Assembly (NCBI GenBank): GCA_036971615.1
Contig: JAYKKR010000030.1
Span: 124,001 to 188,000 of the forward strand
Direction of reading: 5' to 3'
DNA: 64,000 bases
Origin: Amyloporia xantha
Taxonomy: Eukaryota > Basidiomycota > Agaricomycetes > Polyporales > Adustoporiaceae
The position numbers and the translations under genes were made by a program. The notes beneath the pieces are model-generated. The model was not told the DNA's origin, ran no database searches, and saw nothing but the letters and a program-made list of their open reading frames with translations. Each line of letters begins with the position of its first letter. Positions within the stretch are counted from its first letter, which is position 1. This document shows, in pieces, positions 24,101 to 36,317 of this stretch.

Positions 24101-27054
24101 TCGGTCTTCATGTCAGAAGAATCTAATGCGACGCTTGGTGTCAATGAGACCTTCACGTCCACGCCAGCCGGCCCATGATTTGACGCGTCAAGATCGGCAT
24201 TGAACTTCGAGGGGATAGGAATATCGGCATCGAATGATAAAGTAGTAGGCTGGTCATATTGATCGAGCTCATCAGCAGGAGTCTTTGGCGTCTCGACATC
24301 CATATTCGACGCTGATTCAGCTGTATCAGCAAGAGGACTCGCCGAAGTGACCGAAGGATGGGCTGTATCCGAATGTTCATGGCCTGCACTAAGCAGCCCC
24401 TCGACTTCACGATCCATCACATCCGGGTCTTCAGGGGATCGGTAAGCCGAAACACTACGCTCGTCAACCGATCGTGAACTTGACGTTCGTCTGGTGATGA
24501 GACTACGATCGTCATGCCCTAGCAGAAAGGTGGAGTCCATGCCTCCTACATCGTCGTCTGACGCACTAGCCTCATCTGATTCTTCATCAGAAGCCCCTCT
24601 CTCAGTCTCGGTAGACGATTCCTCGTCTAAACCAGGGGATGGAGAAGCCCAATGTCGGAGAGTGGCGGAGACGCTGCTGGAACGACTCCGCGAGACTGCC
24701 TTGGTCAGGTCGAGCTGCTGTGCCTCCAAGATCTGCCCCGACTGATCCAGGATTGCATCCAGATGTTCGTGCCCACGTCTCCGCTCCTCTTCCTCGCGCT
24801 TAAGCCGCTCCTCCTCACGAACATGCTAGACCGGACATTTGCTTTGGTACGCACTTTAGTCGAATAAAAAAATAAGAGACTTACGTGAACAGCCTTCTTC
24901 CACTCGGCGATGACCATTTTGATTGTAGCCTTCGCCAGAGTACGCAAACGCTTCTCCTCCAGCATCTTCACCTTGTCTTCTTTGACAGCTCGGCTTTCCC
25001 AATATGCGCGGATCCTACTCGCTACCTGTCCTGCGATTTGACGACCGTTAACTGGGCGGTACAGCGTACGCGCTTTCACCGCCTCCACGACATTTGCCCA
25101 TGGATCCTGACTTGCGCATGCCACGGATACGTTGGAGGTGGCAGTACCGAAAACGCTATGCGTGTCCTCCCCAAACCCATGCTCGTTGGGAAAAATCTCC
25201 CCCGCCTCTTCAAGGAGTCCACACGCTCCCACAACGCCATGTTCCTTTGAACTCTTTGTTCGATAGTCGCCTCGTCTACATCATTGCCATCCAGCACGGT
25301 AAAGGAGGACAAGAAAGTGCCCAGGGATCCTCCGTGTTTCGGAGGTCGCGGCCTCTGAGTGGGACTCGAGTACACCGGATCAGGTGGACGTACAATCAAC
25401 TTGACGCGTTTTAGGGGAGATTTTGTGACCGACGGCGGCTGTCTACCCATATCACGGGTAGGAACAGACAGCGCGCCCTCATGGCGATGCGAGTCTCGCT
25501 TCCGACCCGCGGCACGCTGAGGAATGCCGGCAGAGATCGACTGAGTTGGGATATTTTCTGAGGGTTCTCCTCTCGGGTCCAGCGGTGGAATAAGCGCATT
25601 GGGCAGTGAGGCGGCAGGTGCAAGTCGCCGCTTTTTAATTGGAGGTTGGGCGTCCAGTACAGCGATACCATCGCTGGCACGTTTCTGAACATAATGTGAT
25701 AGACGTTGCGCGTCCACCTCCTCGTCCATATCCACGGCCTTCATCTTGCCCTTACTTTTCGCGGACCTGTGTATACTTGGGGTGGCAAGACTATCGAAAG
25801 CCGCCGCAGGAGCCTTGCCTTTGCCTTTGGGTTGTCGAGTTATGTTCTCTACTGGAGTGGCAGGACTCTCGGTGAGATCAGACTTCCTTCCCTTCAAGGA
25901 TGCACGAGACGCAGGAGAAGGTGCGGACGGGGTCTTCAAGGATTGCAGGCGCTCCGTGTGTGCTCTTCGTGTCCGCCGTGACGATCCAGATGCTACGGAT
26001 TGTTGCACCAGGTCAAAGCGTTCCTTATACTGTAAACTTTTGTCAATCAAGCAGGTAGAGTAATTGAATGAGACTTACCGCTTTGAAGACAGCAGAGTTG
26101 TCGTTCTTGGCAACCTGTTGACACTTCGTCGCTATCAATCCTATAGTACAATTATGCCACTACATACCTGAGGATCGTACGAAAGCAGCCAGACAAACTT
26201 GTCGAGGTGAAAATTTTCTCGAATCTGGGATTCGTGCACCATATCAGAGTCTAGCAAATTTGAACATACTCTGACGAAGGTAGACTAATGAGACTTCCGC
26301 ATTTTAGAGAACCATCTCCAGTCTCGACAAAAAATCACTTTCAAAGAATGGCGTTCCACCAGAACTAAACATCGCAATCCGTACATCAGAAGTAACCAGC
26401 AACCGATTTTGTGCAAAGTTACGACACGGAACTTCTGGTGCATTGATAGCGCATTCGCGGGTGTTAACAGCCATGGAAAACAACTGCATCACAGCCGGAG
26501 CGAGGAATAGCAAAGAATAAAGCGATATTCATGACTTGAAAGTACGTAGGCTAATCATCGACGTACCGTGCTAAGTAAAAGGAATGAAGCGACATGATGG
26601 CGTCGAGACCGGTTTCAGAGTATTCAGGATACCAGCAAGACATCTCATGTGGTGTATCTGCTGGTACTTCAGGTAACAGGGCTTCCTCGTAGATACACAA
26701 CGAAAAGACCCTGTCCCTTTTGCATCCACGTGGTGTAGAACAAGCTTAAGTGCGACCAATACTCATGACCTGTCTCTGTACAAACACAATATTGCAGGGG
26801 GTGGACAGATGCAATCGCGCATTAACGAGATTGATCAAATAAATATCACATACCAGGGTATCATGGGCATCGACCACTGTCTCAAGCTCAGTTTGCCGGC
26901 TTCGCACCAATGCTGCGCGCTCATGCTCGACACGCTCCTCATTACTCGTGTCATCCGCTGCCGTACCGTTGTCCTTCCGAGCAGAGCTCTTTGTCAGTCG
27001 CGCGGCAGATCCATTCGTGTTATTTGAGGCTGTAGATCGAGCGCGAGCACTCAT
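21115..27054 (-). CDS. SWR1: SWR1 Snf2-family ATPase of the H2A.Z-exchange complex
   Basis: Ten exons: 27054..26854, 26224..26168, 26114..26079, 26029..25148, 25106..24885, 24825..23636, 23584..23100, 23049..21789, 21733..21659 and 21604..21115, giving about 1632 residues. The order is N-terminal HDTL-type helix, basic region, HSA helix ([11 protein letters not shown] to IAEWKKAVH), a 300-residue acidic stretch, then the split Snf2 ATPase: [33 protein letters not shown], a roughly 270-residue insertion, [30 protein letters not shown] and [13 protein letters not shown]. The wide insertion and RGEFDWR after the helicase are typical of SWR1 against INO80. It swaps H2A for H2A.Z in nucleosomes in the nucleus. 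Oddities: a 629-bp first intron and a 41-bp fourth intron, the latter possibly a frameshift instead. Confidence 0.93.
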
Positions 27055-28425
27055 TATTGTCTGCCAGGCGTGGGATTAAGCGCGCATGAGAACGAGGTCG
27101 AGTTGGCTGATCTCGGTGACTACAGCACGGTTTGGAGAGATTCTTGGAATGAGACACAGCCTGAGTTCCAGCAAAGCGAGGAAAGCAGTCTAAGGACAGC
27201 AAAGAGCAGTGCGTTGTCGGCGTTAGCAATCTAGAGAGACGGGATGCCATTTTGCGGAAACAGGAGATTGTTTGGTCACGATCAACAACCGCAAATGTAA
27301 TCGGTCTTACAGCAGTAGAATAGGCGCTCAACGGGTTGTTCACTACTGTCGAGGCGTCGACGACCTCGCTCAATTCTAGCCGGAGGCTTTGCAACGATGA
27401 AGCAACAACGCGATAATTCTTACGGCAGCTGTACCCAGAGCTTAACTTCGTATCTTTGCGCTGATATCTGCAGGACTGTCCTCTTGTCGCCATACTCGTG
27501 GAACCCAAGTGGAGCCTGAAGACAAGTTTACCATGCCAAAGGTATTTAGGACTTCTGCGATACTTAATGACCCGTTCCCAATTTTGGGTTCTGGACGATG
27601 TCGACGCCTCACCGCTGCACGAAGCTCCGTGCCGAATTCACCGTGGATCTGCTCATACAAACCATCAGCTTGTTGTTTGATCTTGATGGCTGACACCACC
27701 TGGAAGATCAGCATGAGAGCTACTTGGCCTGCTAGACATACCCTTATGTTTGCAGTAGGTGTCTTGTATAACCAGCCTGGGTCGCCGCACAATTAAGCAG
27801 TAAGTCCTGCACCATACTCGTGCATTTCCTATTGTTGTTGAGCCGCTCGATGCTGTGCGATGAACCTCAGTAGGTCTGGTCTTTAGTTCTGTCTCGCAAT
27901 CGAGATAATAGCATCGTTTTCTCCTGCAAAAGTCACGTTCCATAGCACAAGCTTCTTATATCAGGAGCTCTTCACTCGTGTCCATTTGTCTCGTGCCATC
28001 TCATCATCACGATTTGAATGAATTCATCATTGGTGTCTGCCGTGACTCGGAGTATTGTATTTGACCACGCAATCGTGAGGCAAGTTCCAAGGTGCTGCGT
28101 TGTTTATGTGTATGGCTCAGTCCATTGATTCCCATCATTTGTTGAATCTGTCGCTTTGAACGTGCGGTAAAGGGCCACAATTCGGCGAATCCTTCCTAGA
28201 TCGTTCGCATCGAACTCTAGAGTCCAGACGTTTGCCTTGAGTTTGTGAACACGGGTTGTATCCCATCATCGTTCAGAACGATCACGCGCCTCGACGCGTC
28301 CATTGTGTACACCAGCATGTTCCCACATATACTTGAAGGTCCGCCACAAACGCGGCACCGCAGCAGTTGCATATCAACGACATCTTTGACTGTGTTCGTT
28401 ATCTTACGTTACCCCTCCAGGTACC
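27055..28425. other. 1.4-kb region without a convincing gene
   Basis: It lies between the start of SWR1 and the start of the kinesin gene, which are divergent. A minus-strand frame of about 116 codons at 27442..27792 is the longest, but it has no recognisable features or good splicing. The region must hold both promoters. Confidence 0.4.
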
Positions 28426-30609
28426 ATGGCCTCGTCCGCAACGTTGACCACAACTCATCTTCCCCGCCTGCGCTCCGAACTCGCGGAATGGAGACGGAAA
28501 CAACCTGTGGACAAGGGCTTTACCACGCCCCTCTCCGATATTTCGAATAGACTGACGGAGACGAGCGATCGCGGAGGTGCGCAAGGTAAGGATGTCATCG
28601 TCGCGTTCCGTACGCGTCCCCCGCTCGAGAATGAAGCCCAGTCGAAATTTGTGGCGTACCAGTCTAAGGACGACACAGAAAGTAAACTTGACGCTAATGA
28701 AGCCGAGAAGGCGCAAATGGATTCTGGAATGGAGTCAGTATTTTGTGCAGGTATCAGCGTCACGAGCGCGGAGCCTGGCGAGTTTGTAGCCCATGTTCCC
28801 GGATTGAAGGTGCAGCCTTTGTCTCCTGCAATCGCATGCATTACCTCCATACTCATCCGAGTCACAAATTCCTGACAGTGGTCGGGCCCGACACTGACTC
28901 ACAAGACCTTCGTCTCTGATCTCGCCTTCGGGCCCGAGATAGATAACGAAGAGGTGTACCAGAGAACAGTGGTCGCCAATGAGGTGATCGTCTATACCCT
29001 TGCCTGTCCTTGCTGCTCGTGTCTTACCAGCTTCAGCTTCTCACTCTAGCGGTCTCCGGCGGGATATCATGTATACTCGCCTACGGGCAGACAGGGTCCG
29101 GAAAGACATATACAATGGAGGCTCTGGAGCACCGCGTTGCCAGAGATCTCTTCACCGTTGCGAAGGTCATCGGGCGGCGACTACGTGCAGCGGAGCGAAA
29201 GGAGTCCGCTGAGTCTCTAGAAGCTACTACGCATGCTGAACAGGACGATGAGAATAATATCTTCGAGTTCAGCGCCACTTTCCTAGAGCTGTTAGGAAGG
29301 CGTGCTGTCGATCTACTGGAGCCTGCAGATGGCCTCCTAGTGGACGCACAAGGAAACGCCATTCGTAAGGAGATACCAATCCAGGAGAACAAGGTAAGAT
29401 GCACGACACCGCTTCACCAGGCTATCAATTTGAGAACCTGTGGGTCTAGGCGGGAGACGTGAGCCCAAACCTCATTTCGACCGTCTTCCGTTCCCCTGAC
29501 GAGCTCGAAGCGCTGATCAATATGGCACTATCGCATCGGTCAGTCAGCTGGGATTTGACCGAGAACGAGCGACCGTTAACTCACTCCTATAGACGTGTCT
29601 CTGCGACATCCCGTAACGCTGCATCGAGCCGGAGTCACGCAGTCGTGACCATGAGGGTGAAGAACAAGCTCCTCCCATACGCGGACGAGGGACAGTTAAT
29701 CCTAGTAGAGTGAGGGACCCACCCGCTATTCCCCTAGCTCGTGGAGTGACAACGAACTACAGTCTAGCTGGAAGTGAGCGATACGAGGATTCAAAGATGC
29801 ATGACAAACAACAGATGGTAGAGTCGCGCGAGAATAACAAAAGCCTGATGAACCTCAAGGAGTGCGTGCGCGCCAAAGCGAAAATGGCAAATGAGGAAGG
29901 CTTCGTGCACATCCCCTGGAGGATGAACAAGCTGACCATGCTCCTGAAGGTAAACCCTCTCGCCGCCTTAGAGTCGAAGGTGCTTGCTCAGACTATGATA
30001 TAGCCCATCTTCGATCCCGAATCGCGACGAGCATCGAAGACGCTGGTAATCGCCCATGTCTCCCCGCACATCCAGGACTCAACGCACAGCGTCAACACAC
30101 TTTCCTATGCCTCGCCCTTCAAGACCTCCCCGCCTAGGCCGCGAGGTCCTGTTCCATATGATCCGACCGACCCACGCACCTGGAATACCGAGCACACGCG
30201 TCAGTGGTTAAGAAAGGAGTTCACGAAGCGTGCTAAAGTTCGAGAGGCTGCGAGTTTTAAAGTGAAGGAGAAAAACGCAGCAAGGCGCGGTCAGAAACTC
30301 CCTCCGATCGACCCGAATGCGCCTGTGCAGCTTGCCGTGGACGTGGATCGTCTCTGTCCCGAAGGCATGACTGCAACTAATTTTGCACGTATGTATACGG
30401 TCCAGTTCGTACAACGCTGTCTGGAAGTGGCAAATTCGAGCCCGGAAGTTACAGCAAACGTTGTGATGAACGCTTCAGAGGACGTTATGGGCTCGTTGAC
30501 CTACTTGACCTTGATGGCGAAAACGCGGACAAGGAACGAGATTATGAAGAGCCGGAAAAGGCTAGCTATCGATGATACATACGGGGAGTACATCGACTCT
30601 CGAATTTGA
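28426..30609 (+). CDS. Kinesin motor protein, probably kinesin-13-like
   Basis: Seven exons: 28426..28809, 28879..28983, 29031..29393, 29450..29538, 29593..29709, 29763..29949 and 30004..30609, giving 616 residues. Motor motifs are complete: the P-loop GQTGSGKT (182-189), switch I NAASSRSHAV, switch II DLAGSER (formed across an intron), and the neck-side IAHVSPHIQDSTHSVNTLSYA. The motor starts after about 60 residues and is followed by a charged segment and a tail rich in Arg/Lys. KPIFDPESR and HIQDS..SVNTLSY point to a fungal kinesin-13-like group, which depolymerises or regulates microtubule ends, but I am not certain of the subfamily. A stop after ILVE is only apparent: a 53-bp intron (29710..29762) removes it. 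It is divergent from SWR1. Confidence 0.85.
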
Positions 30610-30681
30610 TGTATTTCCTTACATTTCATCTTGTGAACAGGACGTTTGGATACACGCACCATCATTTCGACGGATCCAGCA

Positions 30682-30894
30682 ATGTCGGACCTCAAAATCC
30701 CTGCTGCTTCCGCCTTGAGCTTGTACTCAGATGCCGAAATATCGCTTGCTGCCAAAAATCTGGGTAGCGATTGGACGAATGGAATCACCGCAGCAATTGC
30801 AGAGGCGGTGAAGAATAACACAAGTGCAGATGACGCTCAAATATTCCAGATTGTTAACATGATGGAGGCATGGAAATTACGCGCTAAGCAATAG
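30682..30894 (+). CDS. Small unrecognised ORF after the kinesin gene
   Basis: Seventy codons starting MSDLKIPAASALSLY and ending WKLRAKQ, in a frame with amphipathic, protein-like composition. The open frame extends upstream of this ATG. It may be a separate small gene or an alternative last exon of the kinesin, since it lies 70 bp after the kinesin stop, but I found no splice junction that joins the two in phase. No family recognised. Confidence 0.3.
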   Translation: MSDLKIPAASALSLYSDAEISLAAKNLGSDWTNGITAAIAEAVKNNTSADDAQIFQIVNMMEAWKLRAKQ

Positions 30895-31180
30895 AGCTTT
30901 GTATGTATCTAAACTTTCGCATTCAATCCGACTTCTGGCTGACACAGGTAACACTGTAACAGCATTGTTATTAAATTCCAGCTTAACGGCGTAGTTGGAT
31001 GATCGTCACTACTATTATTCTGTCCGCAGCCTTAGGGTCCTTCGGACTCAGAGTATAGAACTATTAGATAGAGAACATGATGACGTCATCGGCGCGTTTC
31101 AACTCTTACAAAGACCAATCTTAGACAGTCTACGCTCGGTCCTGCCCTTTCTGGTGCACAACAACACAAGCCTTGCCATC

Positions 31181-31582
31181 ATGTCCTACCTGGCCTTCCA
31201 CTTCTTAGTGAGCGGTAAAGTCCAAGGAGTCTACTTCAGGGCCTTTTCCAAGGGCATCGCCCACGATGTCGGGGTGGTAGGTTGGATACGCAACGATACG
31301 GTAAGACCTTGGGACATGCAGTGCCGCGCAGATGGTCAGTCTTGACGCAACGGCTACAGAAAGGCAATGTGGTGGGAGAAGCCCAAGGCTCGGAGTCTGC
31401 GCTATCGAGGTTGTGCGTCCAGCTCTGCGGCTCGTCTTGATTGAAGGCTTATCTGGGTTTGTCTCACCAGCAAAAAAGCACTGTACACAGGCCCCGCTCG
31501 TGCCAAGGTTGCGAATGTAGAAATCACGAATGAGCGTACGTTGGAGAGTCTAGAGTATGATGTCTTTGAAGTCCGGCCGTGA
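31181..31582 (+). CDS. Acylphosphatase
   Basis: Three exons, 31181..31300, 31360..31409 and 31471..31582, with introns of 59 and 61 bp, encode 93 residues, the standard size. The signature GKVQGVYFRAF carries the catalytic arginine (residue 23), and GWIRNDTKGNVVGEAQG carries the catalytic asparagine (residue 39). The C-terminus reads GPARAKVANVEITNE then EYDVFEVRP, as in the family. It hydrolyses carboxyl-phosphate bonds such as in 1,3-bisphosphoglycerate, in the cytosol. Splice sites were chosen because they rebuild these blocks without gaps; a nearer acceptor at 31331 would make an impossible 31-bp intron. Confidence 0.88.
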
Positions 31583-31969
31583 TAGCGTATAAGGTAGTAC
31601 TAGCTCATGGAATTTGAATTGGCCCATAAGCTTTCCAATAAAAAAAGCATAGCCGTGCGGTTTGGAGAGCTTCATGGAGTTCACATTCGCGTTAAATGCT
31701 CGCAAAGATAAAAAACGAAGTACTACAGGAGTACTTAGCAGAGTCAAAGATTTCATGAAGACTCGGCGGATGGGGACACTGAGATCATGAGCATAGATTA
31801 GATAAGATGCGATGGTCCCTCATTTCTGTGTGCTCGCGGCTCAGTGGCAAGCAACGACTTGGATTTGAGCTGGTCGTTCTAGTTCCTCGAAATACCCCTC
31901 CTCACTTCCGGAAACAGCCCAAAAAGTCGCAAGAGCACAAGTAGGACTTACTTTACCGAGACCACGAAT
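31583..31969. other. Spacer before the COX14-like gene
   Basis: 387 bp between two same-strand genes. Nothing beyond presumed promoter sequence can be seen. Confidence 0.4.
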
Positions 31970-32387
31970 ATGGCACCAAGGCTACGCATGTCCATCGGAG
32001 ACATCCTCCACAGAGGAGTCGTCTACACCCTGGTGGGCATTAGCGTCTGGGGTGTCGTCATGATGGGTGTTGTACATCGAGATACATTACGGAGAGGGAG
32101 AGGTGAGCCTGACCATCTGCTCTATCTGAAATAAGCTGAAGCGCATCCGTATCTTAGAGGTCAGGCTACTCTGTCCGTGCTGATTTTGCGCGACATGCTC
32201 ATGAAATCGCTCCGACCAGGCTTTAGCGTTGCAGGAGGCTGCGGTTCATGTGGAGAAAGAGGTGAGTACTGAAAAAGGTCCCTTCCGCGCTCGGAGTTAC
32301 AGTATGCGCTATCAGGAGGAGGCCAATGAGCAAGCTCTCGCGGACGCCGCGCAAGCGGCCCTTCAACGTGGTGGAAAATCTTGGTGA
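31970..32387 (+). CDS. COX14-like cytochrome c oxidase assembly factor
   Basis: A small three-exon gene, 31970..32102, 32227..32261 and 32316..32387, encoding 79 residues; introns are 124 and 54 bp and phases agree. Residues 9-16 read IGDILHRG and are followed by one membrane helix (VVYTLVGISVWGVVMMGVV), then a charged, Ala/Glu-rich helix (EAAVHVEKEEEANEQALA). This order, an amphipathic TLHR-like start, one transmembrane segment and a soluble coil, is that of yeast Cox14, an inner-membrane factor that couples Cox1 synthesis to complex IV assembly. Sequence identity in such short proteins is low, so the name rests on layout and the DILHR..YTLVG block. Confidence 0.68.
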
Positions 32388-32824
32388 ATCTCCATCGGTT
32401 TCCCAACAACCATTTACCTGCTCTCACACCACCATTGGTACGATGTCAAACCCTCTTGGTTACTCGATGGGCTCATTCCTTCCCGCTAGCATCAGTATCG
32501 AAGCGAGGTTTATGGGGGCCCCGGTGTTAACTAAAGCAGCCTCCCTGCAGCTATATCGCCTGCTTTGTCTCCTATGCGACCACGAGATGTAACCCCCCGC
32601 CTCTTCTTCCCACATATGTAATCATTAATCAGCCATAAGGATGCATCCCGCATCGGAGCCAGATCCCTTGTTGTGCGGATGCGCTCTGACGAGTGTCATA
32701 CTTCAATATTTCCGTCGCTAATCCCGCTCTCGTCGATATTTTTGCACATTTTTACTCCTATTGTGTATTTCTGCGATGTCGGGTCATTTTGACGACCGAA
32801 GCTATCGAAAATATGACCTTATAA

Positions 32825-33933
32825 TAGGGGACTTCAGAGTAGTGTTTTCGAGGCTGTTTTCGCGCAAGTTTTCCGCTCTGCTTTCAGCCTCGGTGGAAGC
32901 CGAAATCCGCGCTCAGCTTTGGTTGTGGTGCGGAAAACCGCTTTCAGCTTTCGGCACGCAGACGCGGCATCACAGTCGGAGTTCATTATAGTGCTTTATG
33001 TAATGTACCTTGTTTAGGCAACTGTCGTCTTCATACCGCGCGCATTGCTCTGAACTGATATCATGCCTCGTCGCACACACCTTACTGGGTACATAGCCCA
33101 GTTTAGTGCTCAAAAAATGAAGAAACTTTTGTTAGAATTAGTCTTATATCTTGTTTATCTTCACATGATACAAAACTTGAGTAAAATATGAAAATATGAC
33201 GAATTCATAAGAAATAATGTCGGAAGTTTCCTGCGTCAATTGCAATCTCGAAATATTGCGATAACATTGAGTGACATTGTGACTCATTTTGAGCACGAAT
33301 TTCCATTACAATTGCCTTATAAAGTCATCACGGTCATTACAATGGCATTGCAATGGCATTGCAACGCCGTCACAGTGATTGTGATGAATTGCAATCGAGC
33401 CGAAAACGCTTAGACATTGAGTGCCATTACAAACCATTGCAAACCGGTCTGGAAATCTCCGACATTATTTCTTCGAGAAAAAGGTGCAGAAAAGAGCAAC
33501 TTTGCTCAGGGAGATTTTCACTAATTTTCGCGGGCATAAAATAGACTATGTACCCTGTGAGAGACAGAACGCACTGTCATACCCGGCGCAGTAGGCCAAT
33601 TTGCTTCGAGAATCGACACAACATGTTTTGCAAAGCCGTGCTTGTGGACAGACTTCTTGCTCTTCCGAACCTTTTCAGTAGATAGTCTAATCAGCGAGAG
33701 AACTGTATAATCATTTGCGGACAGAGGTGAATACACGACCTTCCGAAGAAGGATGCATGTCCCGAAGTGGTTGAAACTCCGACTGTGATGCCGCGTCTGC
33801 GTGCCGAAAGCTGAAAGCGGTTTTCCGCACCACAACCAAAGCTGAGCGCGGATTTCGGCTTCCACCGAGGCTGAAAGCAGAGCGGAAAACTTGCGCGAAA
33901 ACAGCCTCGAAAACACTACTCTGAAGTCCCCTA
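32825..33933. mobile_element. 1.1-kb foldback-type element with perfect 159-bp arms
   Basis: Bases 32825..32983 and 33775..33933 are exact reverse complements over 159 bp, compared base by base. Arms begin TAGGGGACTTC and end CACAGTCGGAGTT. The 791-bp interior is AT-rich and holds short repeats such as GGCATTGCAAT. No transposase can be read, and no clear target duplication flanks the arms. It is either a non-autonomous foldback element or two inverted copies of one dispersed repeat. Around it (32388..32824 and 33934..34317) I see no gene. Confidence 0.6.
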
Positions 33934-34317
33934 ATATCAAGCGGCGAGGCTTACACTGTTCCGAAGATTTTTTCAAAAGAGAGGCTTACACTAGTCTCCG
34001 TGGCTTGACCAATATAGACGAAGACAGTCGTTCGGCTTTTAGGCTTACACTGAGTCTGCTCAGTGTCCTGGGGAGGACATGCAGTGCTGGGCGGACGTGC
34101 CGGTACAACATTCGTGTATCTCCACGCGCCCACGGGTTATGAACTCAACAAAGACTTTAATTGGTATACGTTCCAAACGATAATTGGCTCCACTTCAGCA
34201 CACTCAAGAGGTTTCTAAAACTAGAATGCGATGATATTACACAAGCACCGTGAACAGTACTCGAATAGATAGAAATTACATGAATGCGTCGTAAGGAATA
34301 GGACACCATGCTGCACC

Positions 34318-35998
34318 TCAAGCGGTAGCGTTGTTGAAGATCAACAAGTTGGGCGTGCTCTTCGGCACGGTGTCGAGGGCATTCTCCGTCGCGAGCGCCA
34401 GGAGAGCGAGCTTCAGCTGCTTCGGCGTGAGCGTCGGGGGGAGGGGAACGGGGGCGACGACCTCCTCGACGAGCTGTGGTGGAGGGAGGAAAGTGGCTAC
34501 CCAGCTGGGCAAGACAGAGTGCGCGAGGGCGTATGCGCCAGAGAACGAGGGGCCAACGACACTCTCCTTCAGCGATGATGGCGAGAAGTCGGGGGCGACG
34601 GTCGGGTCAAATGTAGCGGAGGGATAAAGGGAGAGGAGATACGCGAGTATGCCGGCGGTGTGGGGCGAGGCCATGGAAGTGCCGGACAGAGTCGCGGTCG
34701 CGTTCTCGTTACCAATGTAAGTAGAGAGTACGTTTAAACCTAGGAACAAGTCGCCTCAGTAACGAATGGAGGGACAGAGAATATATGAACTTACCTGGAG
34801 CAAAGATATCGACACACGGGCCATAGTTCGAGAAGTAAGCGCGCTCATCACCGAGAGTAGACGCGCCAACGGTGACAGCCTTCTCAGCAGCAGCAGGGGA
34901 GTTGTTGCAGGCATCCTTGTTGTCATTGCCTATCCAGAAGATTAGTCGTACACTAAGACAATGTCGATCAAAAGCAACCCACCAGCTGCGACCGCGAAGT
35001 GAACACCATTGTCTACCGCCTTGTTCACAGTGTCGTCCAAAGCCTTCGACTTGCCACCTCCGAGGGACATGTTAGCAACAGAACCCTTGTGCGTCGTCTT
35101 GCCGGTCGCCCGGAATTCCTTAATTGCTGCCTCAGCCTTCGCAGCAGCCTGTTGAGTGACCCAGACGACACCGCCGACGACATCGCTCATGGTACCGCTG
35201 CCATTGCTTCCCAAGACCTTGACAGCGATGACGTGCGCTGCCTTGGCAACACCGTACTTGGCTGACGCAATGGTGCCGGCGCAATGCGTGCCATGACCGT
35301 TAGCGTCCTCGTCGACATCGCCCTGGGGAACGGTCCGGCCCCAAGAGGCACGTCCCTCGAATTGTGTGTGGACAACGTTGATACCAGTGTCGATGACATA
35401 CACGTCCACACCCTCGCCGCCGTGCGAGTCATACTCGTATTTCTGGAACGTGCCGAAAGTCAACTTAGCACGATGACTTATCCGTGCCAATCCCTTTACA
35501 AAGTTACGTGTCAATGCACGAACGATCGACACATAGGAAAAGGTAGCTTACCCAAGGAGCACCCTTCTGCGTCTCCATCTTCTCACCCTCAACATCGATG
35601 TCCATAGTCCTTACGATCTGGTCCATCTCGACATATTCCACCTCAGGCATCTGCCTAATTCTCTGGACGGTACCCTCGCTGAACTTGCCGGCATATCCCT
35701 TAATATGCCCATCGTAGACATGGCGCAGACCTGCCTCGAAGTCATCCATGAGAGGATGTTCTTCCTGCACATTCTGCAAGAAGTTGATGTGGTTCTGCAT
35801 GAGCGCAGGTACAATATCGTCCTTCAACATGACGATATAGGAGTTGTTAACGGTCCCGTGAGGGTGGTCAGCGACCACTAGCGGCGCGAACGAGAACGGC
35901 GCATGCTCCCGGACATCATAGGGATGTGTCGAGAGGGGGTTTGCGTACCCTGCCGTAGCGAGGGACAGCGCGAGGAGAGATGTGACGAGGAAAGACAT
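34318..35998 (-). CDS. Subtilisin-like serine protease with inhibitor prodomain (S8A, proteinase K/cerevisin type)
   Basis: Four exons, 35998..35552, 35493..34983, 34929..34795 and 34739..34318, with introns of 53-58 bp, give 504 residues. Residues 1-20 are a signal peptide. An I9-type inhibitory prodomain follows (SYIVMLKDD, then VEYVEMDQIV). The catalytic triad is Asp184 in VYVIDTG, His216 in NGHGTHCAGT and Ser386 in SGTSMASPH; the oxyanion Asn lies in the AAGNDN block. A C-terminal extension of about 110 residues with VPLPPTLTPKQLKLALLALAT follows, as in vacuolar proteinase B relatives. It is a secreted or vacuolar endoprotease activated by removal of the prodomain. Yeast PRB1 is the nearest named relative, but assignment to vacuole against secretion is uncertain. 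Confidence 0.93.
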
Positions 35999-36317
35999 GA
36001 TGATCGTCGACTCAGACGAGGGGACGGTGAGCTGCCAGAGCGCTGCTCCGCGGTTGATAACGGGTACGCGTACCGTGTTTGGTGTTGTGTATAAAGTGGC
36101 TAACTCGCGCCATCTCCCCGCACCACCCCAGTAATGGTCACCAGTGACTCAGAATCCACTTATCGGACGCAGCACGCGCATGATGTCGGTTTCGATGCGG
36201 TGCAGAGGCACAGAAGATGCCCTGAGGATGAAATAAGCGGATAAAGCGAGACCGCCTTCTGGCCGTGCAGAGCGTACAGCAGAGGCCGAGAGGCATTTCA
36301 CTTAAATAAATTCTAAG

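Noticed and set aside
26304..26759. Minus-strand ORFs inside the long SWR1 intron
   Set aside because: Short, without motifs, and not joinable in phase to SWR1 exons.
29690..29765. Premature stop in the kinesin switch II region
   Set aside because: A 53-bp GT..AG intron at 29710..29762 removes the stop and restores DLAGSER.
31301..31331. 31-bp intron in the acylphosphatase gene
   Set aside because: Too short to splice; the acceptor at 31359 gives a 59-bp intron and rebuilds the conserved asparagine block.
32761..33976. Two similar ORFs covering the 159-bp arms
   Set aside because: They are similar only because the arms are identical; outside the arms they diverge at once, and the protein has no family features.
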